From: Aldehydirespirator sp963667505
GTDB taxonomy: Bacteria > Actinomycetota > Acidimicrobiia > Acidimicrobiales > Aldehydirespiratoraceae
Length of the DNA: 64,000 nt
Direction: 5' to 3'
Assembly (NCBI GenBank): GCA_963667505.2
Contig: OY763490.2
Span: forward strand, 1,798,001 to 1,862,000
The notes under the pieces are model-generated. The model was given only the letters and a program-made list of their open reading frames with translations, had not been told where the DNA came from and did not search any database. The position numbers and the translations under genes were made by a program. Shown piece after piece: positions 15,241 through 25,771 of the stretch (position 1 is the first letter of the stretch; every line of letters begins with the position of its first letter).

Positions 15241-16304
15241 CAACGCACTTCCATCCCTGCCGCGATCGCGTCTGCTAGCACGTCAGGCGGATAGCCTGTC
15301 ACTTGGCCGTCGTGGAGTCTATAGAAATGGGGTTCGCCGCCCTCCAAGATCTCATCGGCAGCGCGGACACATTCATAGCTGTGAGTGGTGGCGAATACCT
15401 GCACATCTCTGTCTACGGCGATGGCATGCAACGCCCTCCAGACATCGCCGAGCTTGCTATGATGCAATCCAGCATCGAACTCGTCAACTAGCAGGACCCC
15501 TCCAGCCGCCGCCGTGGCGCTCGTGGCGAGGGTGGCTATCCGTTGAGGACCAGCTCCCAATGTCTGCAGAGGAAGTCTGTCCGAGAGGCCGACATCTGCG
15601 AGGATCACGGCATGGTTGTCCAACACGCCGATCTCTATGCTCTTGACTGAGGTATCCACCATCTGGATTGCCTTCAGAACGCTGGCATCCGCCTTCTCCT
15701 TCTTGAGTTTGGAAAGACGCTCGACATCTATGGCGATGTTGTACATGCTCTCGAAGACTGACTGAAGGGGTATCTCAACCTCTCCAGTGCTCTCGACATC
15801 GTACCGTGGGCTGCCTTGGGTCTTGATCCTGACGAGGCACAGTTCGCCGTCGCCTCGGCGTCCATATCGGAAGAGCAAGTCGTCAGGATGGTCATCGCTA
15901 ATATCTGCCTTGGAGGATAGGATCAAGGCATTAGACCGTTCCGTTGAAATCGTGAGTTGCAGCGGGCCCAAGGACTCATGATCGCCGACAATGTCTATCG
16001 GAGTGTCGGTTGCGAGCGCATGAAACATCGGCTGCCACGCCGTACTCCACATGTATCCAGCGGCGGGCATCATACTCGGGAACGGACTCGGCAACAGTGC
16101 TCTTTCGGCGGGAACGTCGACCCGCACAACCGTGGAGTTGAACGCGAACTGCGGGTTACCAGCCGCGGACCACAGGAACAGCGCCTCAAGCAGCGTGGTC
16201 TTACCTGAGTTGTTCATCCCAGCGAAGATGTTGATGCGCCCAAGGTTTTCTATCTTGCAGTCTTTGAATCCACGGTAGTTTCTGATGCGGATGCTCCTTA
16301 GCAT
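15240..16304 (-). CDS. AAA (ABC/SMC-type) ATPase of a two-gene OLD/PARIS-like module
   Basis: 354 residues. The N-terminus IRNYRGFKDCKIENLGRINIF runs into a Walker A (GMNNSGKTTLLEALFLWS). Later come an ABC-signature-like LGAGPQRIATLA, a Walker B GGVLLVDEFDAGLHHS and an H-loop region (VQVFATTHSYECVRAA). This is the AAA15/AAA21 class found in OLD, Gabija, Septu and PARIS systems. It is coupled to the TOPRIM gene. A 67-bp gap separates it from the upstream DUF499 gene on the same strand, so it may be the tail of the same long operon. Confidence 0.82.
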   Translation of the reverse strand: MLRSIRIRNYRGFKDCKIENLGRINIFAGMNNSGKTTLLEALFLWSAAGNPQFAFNSTVVRVDVPAERALLPSPFPSMMPAAGYMWSTAWQPMFHALATDTPIDIVGDHESLGPLQLTISTERSNALILSSKADISDDHPDDLLFRYGRRGDGELCLVRIKTQGSPRYDVESTGEVEIPLQSVFESMYNIAIDVERLSKLKKEKADASVLKAIQMVDTSVKSIEIGVLDNHAVILADVGLSDRLPLQTLGAGPQRIATLATSATAAAGGVLLVDEFDAGLHHSKLGDVWRALHAIAVDRDVQVFATTHSYECVRAADEILEGGEPHFYRLHDGQVTGYPPDVLADAIAAGMEVR

Positions 16305-16371
16305 CGTTTTCTCCTCATCTGAATCGGATTTTGATCATTTCGGTATCGGTGCTTTCTGTCGCGCTCTAAGC

Positions 16372-19266
16372 CTATAGCTGGATTATGTTGATGGCGGCTC
16401 CGGCTTCTTTGGCTAGGTCTTCTAGGGTCTTGGCCGTGTCTTGTTCGCCTGTGATGGTGATTTGAGTGGTTTGGTTAATGTGGGAGATCCTCCTTTCCTC
16501 CAATCGGTTGGACAATTCTAGCAGGAGATGCACTAGGCTAGCATCGGGGTCGTCGAGGTCGACGGCGGTGTTGATGTTGAGGGTGAGTTGCCAGTGCCTG
16601 ATCTTGGGTTTCGGTGTGTCGGGCTGTGGGTCGGGCTGGTCTGGTTCGTCAGGAACGGATGACTGCGCCGGCGCCAAGGGCTGAGGGGCGCGGCGGATGC
16701 GGATGTTGTTGGCTGCGAGGTTGATGTCGTTGCGGGCGTGGACCGGGAAGACGACCTCGTCTGGGTTGACCAGTTCGATGTCGCCTTTGGCGATGGCGTC
16801 GTAGATCGCGTCTTGCAGTTCTGACGCGCCGGTGGGCAGCAGCGGTTTGTGCGGGTTGGACCAGAAGCCGTCGCGGATCTCCGAGATGGGGCAGCCGTAG
16901 TCGTTGTCGCGCAGGTTGTGGAGCAGCACCTTGCGGTTGAACTCGCCGGGGTTGAACGCCTTGCGACGCTCGCGGAGCTCCTCCCACACGTCTGTCCCGT
17001 TCAAGGCGCTCTGCGTGTCCTTGCGGAGCCGCACGAACTCGACGTCGCGCTCGTAGTCGCCCTTGGGGGCCAAGTAGATGACGTGCTTGTAGCACTGGCG
17101 CACCATGCCGTCGAGCCGCTTCTTGGCTTCCCTCGCGTCCTCCTGGGCCTGCTTGTGCATGTCCTCGTCAGCCTTGACCGCGGGATGCTCAGCGACCCGT
17201 TGGCGGGCGATCCACTCCGAGGCGAGGCCCCGGGCCTGGGCGCGCACAGCCGTGTTGGCGCAGGCGAACACCGCCGACGACGCCCACTGGACGCTCATAG
17301 GGTTCGGGCCAACGCCCATGGCGGCCGTGGTCGCTTCGCGGGTGGCGCTGTCGTCGCCGTTGAACAGCGAGAACCAGCGCGAGTCCAAGATGACGAGCCT
17401 CGTCTGGTGCTTGTTGTCGATGCCTGCCTGGGAGAGCACCTCACGGCAAGCCTGTGCCGAGGCTCCCCCATCGGGAGCGTCCCCGCCGTCGGCCTGCACG
17501 ATGCTGTTGAACGGGCCCGAGGAGGCGAGAGCGAACGCCCGCTCGGTGATGGCGCCGTCACGGTCGCGGTCGCTGACGGTCTTCTTCTCGGCCCGGGTCA
17601 GCATCGCCAGGGTCTTGCGCGTCTCGAAGACCCACCGCTTCGGCGCGCCGCCCCGTCCCGGCAGCGAGTCCACCGATGCCGCGCCCGCCTCGGTCTCCAA
17701 CAGCTCGGCGGCGACCGTCTCGGCGTCTCCGGTGCCGTAGGCGCCGCCGGGAACGAACGACGCTGCGAACAGCTCCGCCTCGGTCGCTCCGCGGGCACCG
17801 CCAGAGCGCGGGCAGAGCGACCTCACGAACAGGGCGGTCGCCATCCGCTCCGCGGCGCGAGGGTTGCTGTCGCGCCAGCCTTCCTCACGGGCCGCGTCGA
17901 GGCGGCTGGCCGCTCCCCGGTCGGGGTTGTGCTGATCGACGATGTCGACGCTGGCGACCTCGCGGAGGTTGGCCTGGGTCTTCTCGTCAGCGACCAGGCC
18001 GGAGTTGAGCAGCGACTCCCGCAGTTGGTTGGACTGCAACGGCAGGTCGCCGCTGTCGATCAGTTCGGGGGCCCATTCGCCCGACTCGGCCCGGCGCGCC
18101 TGCTCATGGGCCGCCGACGCGAACACCCTGATGATGGACCGCACCCGCTGGAATCCGGCGTGCTGCGCCCACTCGTCCTCAGCCAGCGCGATCAAATAGG
18201 GATGGAACGGGTAGCAGCGCCCGACCTGGCCGCGGAACTCCGACTTCGACCAGCCGCCCAGCTTCTTGAAGACCTTCGTCTCCCACGCGCCTCGCATCTC
18301 ATCGAGGAACCGGTCTGCCGCCGCGCCGGTGACCTCCGGCGAGGGCCGCTCGGTGAACAGACGACGCTGGATGATCTCCGCGAAGTCGCCTCCCCCGGTG
18401 ACCGCGGTGGTGCGAGCGTTGCGGGTGAGCAGGTCCTCCATCTCGACACGATGAGCGGCCCCGGTATCGCTCATCACCATGTTGTCCTTGTCGGAGGCGA
18501 TCATCACCACCACCGCCGCGCAGTTCGGCACGTCGTTGACCACATCGAGAAGCGCCCGCAGGAACGCCATGTCCAGCACCGAGCCGTCGGGATCGGACGC
18601 AGCCGCCGCCCGGATGTAGTCCATGATCTCGTCAATCAGGATCAGGACCGGCCGGCCGACACTGCTCAGCGCCTCAGCCACCTTCGCCTTGTTGGTGATG
18701 TGCTCCTTGAAGGCGTCGTAGCGGTGGCCGTCCTTGTCGAAGAGCCTCCACAGGAACCGCTCCCCGAGACGGCTGGCAGGGCCGAAGTCCTCTGTGTCCG
18801 CTGTCGTGTTGTCGCAATCCAAGACCACGCAGATCGGGCTGCCCAGATCAGCCTGCACGGCTCCTGGCCCGGCGATGCCCTCGGCGGCGGCCATGACCTC
18901 AGCGCCGAGGTCGGTTCCTGCGAACTCGAGAGGATGAGCCGCGAGGTGCCACAACCCGATCAGCCCGTGGGACTTGCCGCCCCCCATGGCCTGGTCGAGC
19001 CGCCACATGGCGCTCGTCTGCGTCGAGCCCGGCACTCCCAGCCGCACCGCGACCCGTGCCATCAACTCAACGAGGTTGCCTGTCGGATGGGTGATGCCGC
19101 CGAAGTAGGCCGCATCCGAGTACGGGGTCCGGCCAGCGCCCACGCCCTCCTTGCCGAACACGGCGTTGTGCAGCGACATCTGGACGTCGTCGATGGCGCC
19201 GCCGCTGCTGGTGACCTCATCTCGCAGTTCGATGACTTCCCACCACCGCGCAGGCGTTTCAGACAT
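16372..19266 (-). CDS. DUF499-type AAA ATPase (Hma-like defence component)
   Basis: 964 residues. P-loop AMGGGKSHGLIGLWHLA at about residues 93-108 and Walker B VLILIDEIMDYIRAA near 206 mark a large AAA+ ATPase; MGGGKSH is characteristic of DUF499 proteins, which sit next to DUF1156 methylases. The C-terminal 100 residues after a proline-rich linker form a separate small domain with strands (WQLTLNINTAVDLDDP, QTTQITITGEQDT). It starts 21 bp after the methylase stop. In Helicase-Methylase-ATPase (Hma) type loci this ATPase is thought to power a complex that spares modified host DNA; that is from family knowledge, not from this sequence. Confidence 0.85.
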   Translation of the reverse strand: MSETPARWWEVIELRDEVTSSGGAIDDVQMSLHNAVFGKEGVGAGRTPYSDAAYFGGITHPTGNLVELMARVAVRLGVPGSTQTSAMWRLDQAMGGGKSHGLIGLWHLAAHPLEFAGTDLGAEVMAAAEGIAGPGAVQADLGSPICVVLDCDNTTADTEDFGPASRLGERFLWRLFDKDGHRYDAFKEHITNKAKVAEALSSVGRPVLILIDEIMDYIRAAAASDPDGSVLDMAFLRALLDVVNDVPNCAAVVVMIASDKDNMVMSDTGAAHRVEMEDLLTRNARTTAVTGGGDFAEIIQRRLFTERPSPEVTGAAADRFLDEMRGAWETKVFKKLGGWSKSEFRGQVGRCYPFHPYLIALAEDEWAQHAGFQRVRSIIRVFASAAHEQARRAESGEWAPELIDSGDLPLQSNQLRESLLNSGLVADEKTQANLREVASVDIVDQHNPDRGAASRLDAAREEGWRDSNPRAAERMATALFVRSLCPRSGGARGATEAELFAASFVPGGAYGTGDAETVAAELLETEAGAASVDSLPGRGGAPKRWVFETRKTLAMLTRAEKKTVSDRDRDGAITERAFALASSGPFNSIVQADGGDAPDGGASAQACREVLSQAGIDNKHQTRLVILDSRWFSLFNGDDSATREATTAAMGVGPNPMSVQWASSAVFACANTAVRAQARGLASEWIARQRVAEHPAVKADEDMHKQAQEDAREAKKRLDGMVRQCYKHVIYLAPKGDYERDVEFVRLRKDTQSALNGTDVWEELRERRKAFNPGEFNRKVLLHNLRDNDYGCPISEIRDGFWSNPHKPLLPTGASELQDAIYDAIAKGDIELVNPDEVVFPVHARNDINLAANNIRIRRAPQPLAPAQSSVPDEPDQPDPQPDTPKPKIRHWQLTLNINTAVDLDDPDASLVHLLLELSNRLEERRISHINQTTQITITGEQDTAKTLEDLAKEAGAAINIIQL

Positions 19267-19287
19267 GATGTGCTCCGTTCCTTCTAC

Positions 19288-22017
19288 TCAGAACATCCTG
19301 ATCTGGCTGTCCCGTGCCGCCTCGTGCTTCAATTCCCTCTGATGCTCGGTGCGCGCCCGCTGTGCTTGACCACAAATCAACTGGCGATTCCGAACCGCCC
19401 ACGCCCATACCTGGCCGTCACGGTCGCTCTCTCCGACGAGACGGGCCAGTTCGCTCATCGCCGCCCACAGCATCTCGTCGTTCTCCCGGTCAAGCAGGTG
19501 CAGAGCGCCAGCAATGTCCGACAGGGAGCGCCCCTCTGCTGCAACAGCCAACGAGATGTCGATGACCGCGCTTGACGGGTGCAGGCTCAGGGTGGGTGCG
19601 GACTCGTCGCCGTAGGCCAGTCTCGAGCCGCCCTTCTCCTTGATGAGGATCCCTTCCACGTCGCTGTCGGACATGTCGTAGGACAAGCGCTGCCATCTGG
19701 CCTCCGACGCCGCAGCCACTCTCCTTCCGTGCTGCCGCGCCCACGAGACCGCGAAACGGGTGCGCTCATCGAAGTCCGTCAGCCGGAACTTGTCGATCCG
19801 CACGTTGGCGGCCTCCTCCACCGCCTTGTGAGCCAAACCGAGGAAGTGCTGGATCGGAACGGGGACGCCTGTGAAGTCGCGAACCTCGCTGTAACGGCCT
19901 ACGACCTCCATCGCAGGCGCGATCGCTGCCATCCGCTGATCCGAGTCAGCAAGCCCATCAGCCGTCCATTCCGGCACACGCCGGGCAATCTCAGCCCGCA
20001 CCTCGCCATCGACTCTACGCACATCCCCTACGGGACGGATCGGCGCAACGGCCCGACACGCCATCACGATCGTGTTGTCGATGTACTCGCCCGTCTGCTT
20101 GCCGCCCTTCTCGGTGCTGCACGGCCACGACCCGGTGAGCACTAAACCGGCATCGGTGATCGCTGTCAGAACTCGCTCCCAAGCATCCGGGTCGCCATGC
20201 CCGAACACGATGCTCACCACGCCCTCGGTTACCACCTTCAACCGGGCTTGGTCGAAGGCTCTTGTAATGCATGACTTGTAGTGCTCCTCTGTCCGGTGGT
20301 CATCGCCAACAGTGCCGAATTTGATGACTGCTTCGTTCGTCTTCTCCTGCAAACCGTCAGGGTCCGTGGTCACTCTGAACGATGGGTCCGTCGTGACCAA
20401 CGCACGCTTGAGCCAGACATACATGAGGTCCGACGAGTCGCAGTAGTCGATCATCGCGTCGTATGGCGGATCGGTGACCACCGCATCCAGGGAGCCGTCA
20501 GGTAGAGGTAGCTCCATTGCAGACCCGCGCTGAATCACAGCGGGTTGTCCAGCAACCCTTCCGACCTGCCGGGACAAGTATCGCTTCGTCTGAGTTACGA
20601 AGGATTCCCATGTCCCTGGACCCTTTCCACATCCGCTCTCGAAGTAGTCGAAACTGTGAGAGATGCCAGAATCGTTGAAATAGATGTGTCCTATTGCTTT
20701 CTCGGGTATCTGAAGCGTTGCGCTGCGGGTGCTGTACTTCATTCTACGTACAAGGTTTGAGGCTGCGTAGCCGGTGAGCGCTATTGCGTAGTCCTGGCTA
20801 ACCCCAGCAGAGAGCATTTCTTGGTACGTGCTGTCGATGATGCGAGCGAGACGCACGAAACCGAGGGTCTGCCGGTCATTGCACAGGTCTCCCCAACTCT
20901 GGTAGCCATACCCCGCAGGCCCAATGAATGCGGACAATCCCGGGTCCAGCCGTTCGGTTGGGACCGCGGGCAAGCCCGGTCCGAAGGGAGCCTCAGACTC
21001 CAGATGAGGCGCAACTCCGGCGAGAACTTCCAGATCCGACTTGCTGGGTTCCCGATAGCGCTTCCCGACGTCGTCGTCGAAGTCAGCCACAACCAACATC
21101 GCGTCGTCTTTGCGGCCGTCGCGCATCATCCGCTTGAGAGTGTCCAACGGGTGGGCGTGACCGCAGAAACAGCACATGCCGGTCTTGCCTCGCTTGCCTG
21201 CGACCTTAACCAACGTTGGCTGTGTTGCTGGCGGACCGTCGTGTACCTCTGTATGGAACGTGCCCGACCTGGCATCCGCGACAATGCGATATGACTGGCC
21301 TGGATCGTCAGTCTTGGGGCGCTTCTTGGTCTTCGCGTTCCGAAGTTTGAGGCTGCCGGTGAGTGGGAACCTGTTGCCGCAGTTGGTGCATGGCAGGGTG
21401 ACAGCCCAAACGTATCCCCAAGGGCGTTGACCGTTCACTATGGGATAGAACTCTCCCATCGCGTCGGCGTATCGGTCACCCACAAGATCGAGCACGAAGC
21501 CCACATCACGCAGCAGTCTCGGTTCGGCGAGGTGTGCGAGGTCTTTATCCTGCGGATATCCGTCGAAAGGCAGTCCCGGCTCGCCGTCCCAGTCGCGAAG
21601 CGGATAGTCGGCCAGCAGCTTACCAGCAAGCGTCGCAACAGGCGAGTAGTCGATGCCCCATGCTCGGATACCGAGCCGGGCGGCCTCCAGCGGGATCATC
21701 GCCCTGCCCGAGAATGGGTCGCACATCTTGGCTCCACCCGGATAGTGCTTCTCCAACTCCCTGCGGAGTTCGCCATTCTCGGCGTCGTAGTCCGTCATCG
21801 CGCCGCGAACCAGTTTCTTCAGGCGCTCCTGCTCATCCTCATCGTCGGGCCAAGGCAGCAGGGAGCAGATGACCGCTGCCTTCGCCTGAGCCAGGGGGCG
21901 GGACGCGAACCAGATGAACAGGCTCTTCTCAGCGAACCCACTTCCCCAGCCTCGCCCTGCCGACTCCCTGGACACCTCGGCGCAGGGGAACCATCGTTCG
22001 ATCATCCGAGTGGTCAC
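19288..22017 (-). CDS. DUF1156 adenine-specific DNA methyltransferase with zinc ribbon
   Basis: 909 residues from GTG 22017, which overlaps the helicase TGA by four bases (GTGA). The longer open frame beyond this is helicase sequence. The N-terminal RMIERWFPCAEVSRES and EKSLFIWFASRPL are DUF1156 hallmarks. DPFSGRAMIPLEAARLG is the AdoMet-binding region, CTNCGNRF and CCFCGHAH form a zinc ribbon, and DAVVTDPPYDAM holds the DPPY catalytic motif of N6-adenine methylases. It probably marks host DNA for the ATPase and helicase encoded around it. Parts of the gene (20.3-21.6 kb) are more AT-rich than the neighbours. Confidence 0.88.
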   Translation of the reverse strand: MTTRMIERWFPCAEVSRESAGRGWGSGFAEKSLFIWFASRPLAQAKAAVICSLLPWPDDEDEQERLKKLVRGAMTDYDAENGELRRELEKHYPGGAKMCDPFSGRAMIPLEAARLGIRAWGIDYSPVATLAGKLLADYPLRDWDGEPGLPFDGYPQDKDLAHLAEPRLLRDVGFVLDLVGDRYADAMGEFYPIVNGQRPWGYVWAVTLPCTNCGNRFPLTGSLKLRNAKTKKRPKTDDPGQSYRIVADARSGTFHTEVHDGPPATQPTLVKVAGKRGKTGMCCFCGHAHPLDTLKRMMRDGRKDDAMLVVADFDDDVGKRYREPSKSDLEVLAGVAPHLESEAPFGPGLPAVPTERLDPGLSAFIGPAGYGYQSWGDLCNDRQTLGFVRLARIIDSTYQEMLSAGVSQDYAIALTGYAASNLVRRMKYSTRSATLQIPEKAIGHIYFNDSGISHSFDYFESGCGKGPGTWESFVTQTKRYLSRQVGRVAGQPAVIQRGSAMELPLPDGSLDAVVTDPPYDAMIDYCDSSDLMYVWLKRALVTTDPSFRVTTDPDGLQEKTNEAVIKFGTVGDDHRTEEHYKSCITRAFDQARLKVVTEGVVSIVFGHGDPDAWERVLTAITDAGLVLTGSWPCSTEKGGKQTGEYIDNTIVMACRAVAPIRPVGDVRRVDGEVRAEIARRVPEWTADGLADSDQRMAAIAPAMEVVGRYSEVRDFTGVPVPIQHFLGLAHKAVEEAANVRIDKFRLTDFDERTRFAVSWARQHGRRVAAASEARWQRLSYDMSDSDVEGILIKEKGGSRLAYGDESAPTLSLHPSSAVIDISLAVAAEGRSLSDIAGALHLLDRENDEMLWAAMSELARLVGESDRDGQVWAWAVRNRQLICGQAQRARTEHQRELKHEAARDSQIRMF

Positions 22018-25000
22018 GCCGCTTCTCCTTGCTTGCCCAGTGCGGCCTTGAGCTCGCTGCCGGGCAACCGGACGACGGGCACGTCGATGAAGCTGTCGCG
22101 GAACGTCTCGGCGGGATTCTGCCATGCTGCGTAGAGCCGGCCTTCGCCGTCGATGCAGTTCTCCACGACGTAGAGCCAGTACTCGTCGCCGTAGCTGGGA
22201 GGCCTTGGCGAGTTCGCCGCCGGTGAGCCTGACTCCGGCGCTGGAGGCGTTGCCAGCGAGTCCCTTCGCCTCGATGCATCGCTGCTCGGAGCCTCGTTCG
22301 GCGTACAGGTCGTAGCTGTGTCCCTCGGTGTGCACGTCGGTGACCTTCCACCCTTGGCCAGCGAGACGGTTCGTGACGTGCTCCATCGCGACAGCCTCGC
22401 TCTCAGGATCGGCGTCGTCCTCGATGTCGTCGTCGTAAGGCACTGCGACAACGCTTGCCCATCCGATCCGGCGCGGCTCGCCGCACGACACCCGGGCAAC
22501 ATCCTGGGCCTCGTCGATGCGAGCCTCGATGGTCGCCTTGATCTTGTTCCTCTGCGCCACCTTGGTTTCCCGGTCCGGGATCGCGTCCGTCAGCGCGTTC
22601 GGCAGTCGCCGCAGCTGCTTCCTCAGCTGGTCGACCCACGAGTCGAGCCGCTCCGCTCGGCGGGACCGCTCCCTCTCGGCCGCTTCGACGGCCTCCCAGC
22701 GCGCGGAGCCTGCGACGTCGGTCGTGAGCGGAACGGCGACGAGGTCCTCGGCAGGGGCCAGGTTGGGCAAGGTGTCCCAGGCCATGGTGCGAGCCTCGCC
22801 GGAGGCGGAGACACGGATCAGCCATGACAAGGTGCTCGGGCGCGGGCGGTGCTTGGGGTTCTCGCTCTGCGAGCCTTCGATGATGTCGCACTCGTAGACG
22901 AACAGCGTGTAGTCCTCGCGTGCTGACCGGTCGCTGAGCACCGCGCCCTGCCACATCTCTGCCTCGAGCCGCTCGCGCAGCGCCATTACCAGTGTCGTGA
23001 GCGCTGGGTCGCTCGGGCCAAGCATGATCGCGTCGCCGGCGCGTTCGTGGCCGTCGTCGATCGCCTTCTGGCGGGAATCGGCGCGGGTGGCCACCAGAGC
23101 GGTCCCGTTCGATGACGGCAGCGTCTCGGGCAGCCGCCAACCGTGAACGGCCGGAGAGGCGGACAGGTAGAAGAATCCTTGGTCGCCTACCGGGGCCAGG
23201 TCGCATTGCAGCAGACTCCCGTTCGCGATGCGGGTGAGGTAGCGCTCGACGATGATCGGGTTCACGCGGGCGAGATGGTCGTCGTGGCGTGCCGCGTTCG
23301 CCGCGGCCACATCCACGTCGCTGCTCAACGCCCGAAGCTCGGCGAAGTACTCGTCACGGGCGCGCCGGATCTCCTCCACCGACGGCCAGTCCCCTCCAGA
23401 TGCCGCGCCCGGGCCGGATTCGTAGAACAGCCTCAGCAGGCTCTCGCAGTCCCGTTGAGCGGAACCGGACTCGACGCGCTCCATGATCGCGTTGAGGCTG
23501 TCGAACATCCTGCCGCCGAGTTCGTTGGCGGCTTCGATGAGCCTGTCCAGCAGTCGCTCGTGGGCGTCTCCCTCACGTGTGCCCAGACGCAACCATGTTG
23601 TAGAGCATGACCTTGTGCTGCTGGCCGATGCGGTGGATGCGGCCCATCCGCTGCTCCAACCGGACCAGCGACCACGGGATGTCCCAGTTGACGAGCACGT
23701 TCGCCACTTGCAAGTCGATGCCCTCGTTGCCCGCGTCGGTGGAGACGACCACCTCGAACCGGCCGTCCATGAACCGCGCCTGGATCGCGGCCCGCTCAGC
23801 ATGATTGTCGGCACCGGAGTAGCGCTCGGCCGTGAAGCCGGTCTCCTTGAGCACCCTCACCAGCCAGTCGGCGGTGTCGGCGTACTCGGTGAACACGACG
23901 AGCTGCTTGCCCGAGCCGGGGCTGATCCCGTTGTCAGCGAGGCGCTCGACCATCGGCGCCCACTTGGAGACGTTCAACTCGTCCAACGCCAGCCGGTCAG
24001 GGTCGAGCAGCGGCTCCAGCTCGGCCAGCACCTCGCCGATCGCCCGTTTCTCGGCCTTGGCGTCCATCGATGCCGCCGCTGTCACTCGCTCCTCGCGGCT
24101 GTCGTCGTCCTCGTCGAGGTCGTCACCGGAATCGGCTGCCGGAGCGTCGCCGGTTCCCATCTTGTCGCAGCGGCGGCGCAGCGTCTCTGCCAGCGCGTAC
24201 AGAGAGGAAGCGGCCCGCTTGCCGTAGACCATCGCCGCGAGCTCACGACCCTTCACAGGGAAGTACGTCGACACGAGCTCCAGCGCCCGGTCATAGAAGC
24301 GCTGCTCCGTCGGGTTCATCCGCACCTTGACGTTGACGGCCTCACGCTCCTTGAACAGCAGGCTCTCGGTGTCGTAGTCGACCAGCTCCTCCTTCATCCG
24401 CCGCAGGAAGTGCAACGGCCCCGGCGTCAGCGGAGTCGTGCGCTTGCCGTCTGGCTGGCCGGAGCGCCGGCGCTTGGGCAGGCCGCTGCCAGGCTCGCCG
24501 CTGGTGGGGAACACGTCAGGATCGACCAGGTGCAGCAGCTCCCGGAAGTACCACTCGTCGCCCCGGTGCGGCGTGGCGGTGAGGAACACTGCATGAGACA
24601 CGCTGGCCGACAGCTCGGTGCCCACCCGGTGGAACGTCTCCGCTGTCGGCGTCATCCGGTGGGCCTCATCGAAGATGATCGCGTCCCACCCGGCCTCGTC
24701 AGGATGTAGCGCCTGGCGAACCGCAGGATTCACCGCCGCCAAGTTCATCGACACCGCCCACGAGTCGTCCTCTGACCCGGCCAGCGCCCGCTGACGGATC
24801 GTCTCGGCGGTCACCTCGCGCAGACTCTGCCCGAAGAACCGCTCGAAGTCGGCCTTCCACTTGATCACCAGATGCGCCGGGCACACGACCAGCGCACGCC
24901 TCACAAGCCCGAGCCGCTGAGCCTCCCGCAGCCACAGCCCCGACATGATCGTCTTGCCCGTTCCCGGCTCGTCGGCGAGCAGGAATCGCAGCAGCGGCTG

Positions 25001-25366
25001 GGTCAGCATGTGGCCGTAGACCGCATCCATCTGATGCGGGTACGGCTTGAGCATCGTCGAGGCCAGCACCGTCGAACGAGCCGACCGCACCGCGCCCAGC
25101 ATCCACTCGTTCCACAGCCCGGCCAACACCACCTCCGGCCGAGCCGCGCCGTCCTCGACCACGCTCCACACCCGCTCGACCTGCTCCGACGTGAGCGGCA
25201 CCACCCGAGCTTCGCTGGAGGTCGCGTCCTTCGCGACGAACAGGTCCACGCCGTCATCTCGCGGCATCACGCCCCGCACGACGACAACGCCGGTCTCACC
25301 AGGAAGCCTGACCCGCTGCCCTGCCTCCAGGGCCTGTGACGCCGCCTGCGGCTGCACCATCGTCAT
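22014..25366 (-). pseudogene. SNF2-type DNA helicase with DUF3883-like C-terminus, two frameshifts
   Basis: The N-terminal 597 codons encode an SF2/SNF2 helicase: Walker A LADEPGTGKT, DEAH box IIFDEAHRMTP, FLTATPHRGDEW, and motifs V-VI STDAGNEGIDLQ and EQRMGRIHRIGQ. The frame breaks at 23582-23584, where dropping one C restores VASGTREGDAHERLL. It continues to a DUF3883-like nuclease-fold region (HSYDLYAERGSEQRCIEAKG) and breaks again at 22197-22199, where dropping one G joins to YGDEYWLYVVENCID and ends at 22014. Both defects are single extra bases in G/C triplets. If they are sequence errors this is one intact protein of about 1116 residues, the helicase of an Hma-like set. Confidence 0.78.
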
Positions 25367-25679
25367 CGCCGCCCCGATCTAGCGTCGGCGGCTATCGGGG
25401 CGCACGCCGACATATGGGGAGGAGCCATCCGGGGGGAAGAGAGACATGTCGTTCGGTCGAGCCTCCGACGAAGCGAGCTAGACCCAGCATTCTCGCACAA
25501 CCGTACGTCCCAACCGGAGGTCCGCTCCCACAACCCACACCGGGCTCGCCTACCCAACCGCATCCGGCTGATCTGAAGAAAGACTCGCAACAGCCGCCGC
25601 GAGGTCTGCTACCGTTGAGGTCGCCTGACCGGTCCGGCTAGTAGGCGCAAGCCGAATGCAGCCGACATACCGCTGGCAC
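25367..25679. other. Intergenic region with possible small RNA upstream of a terminator
   Basis: No gene supported. It holds the helicase promoter (minus strand). On the plus strand, GCTACCGTTG near 25610 resembles an actinobacterial -10 (TANNNT) and would start a roughly 90-nt transcript ending at the terminator at 25680-25712. No RNA family is recognised. Confidence 0.3.
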
Positions 25680-25712
25680 GGGACCACGGAACGCACGGGG
25701 TCCCTTTTCTTT
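25680..25712 (+). terminator. Rho-independent terminator
   Basis: Stem GGGACC (25680-25685) pairs with GGTCCC (25699-25704), followed by TTTTCTTT. It stands 59 bp before the mntA-like gene, with no annotated gene ending just upstream on this strand. Confidence 0.65.
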
Positions 25713-25759
25713 GCAGCGCCGAATGCTGGAGGCTCTAGGCCCGCGGCGCAGGCCCTTGG

Positions 25760-25765
25760 TAGCCT
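25760..25765 (+). promoter_or_regulatory. -10 hexamer TAGCCT of the first MNT-HEPN module
   Basis: Six bases before the GTG start. The same TAGCCT-N6-GTG arrangement recurs at the second module (35839-35844). Confidence 0.5.
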
Positions 25766-25771
25766 CTTGGC

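Noticed and set aside
19288..23814. Single 1508-residue protein
   Set aside because: The first 70 or so residues are a shadow of the helicase in another frame and the middle is helicase sequence; only the part from 22017 down is the methylase.
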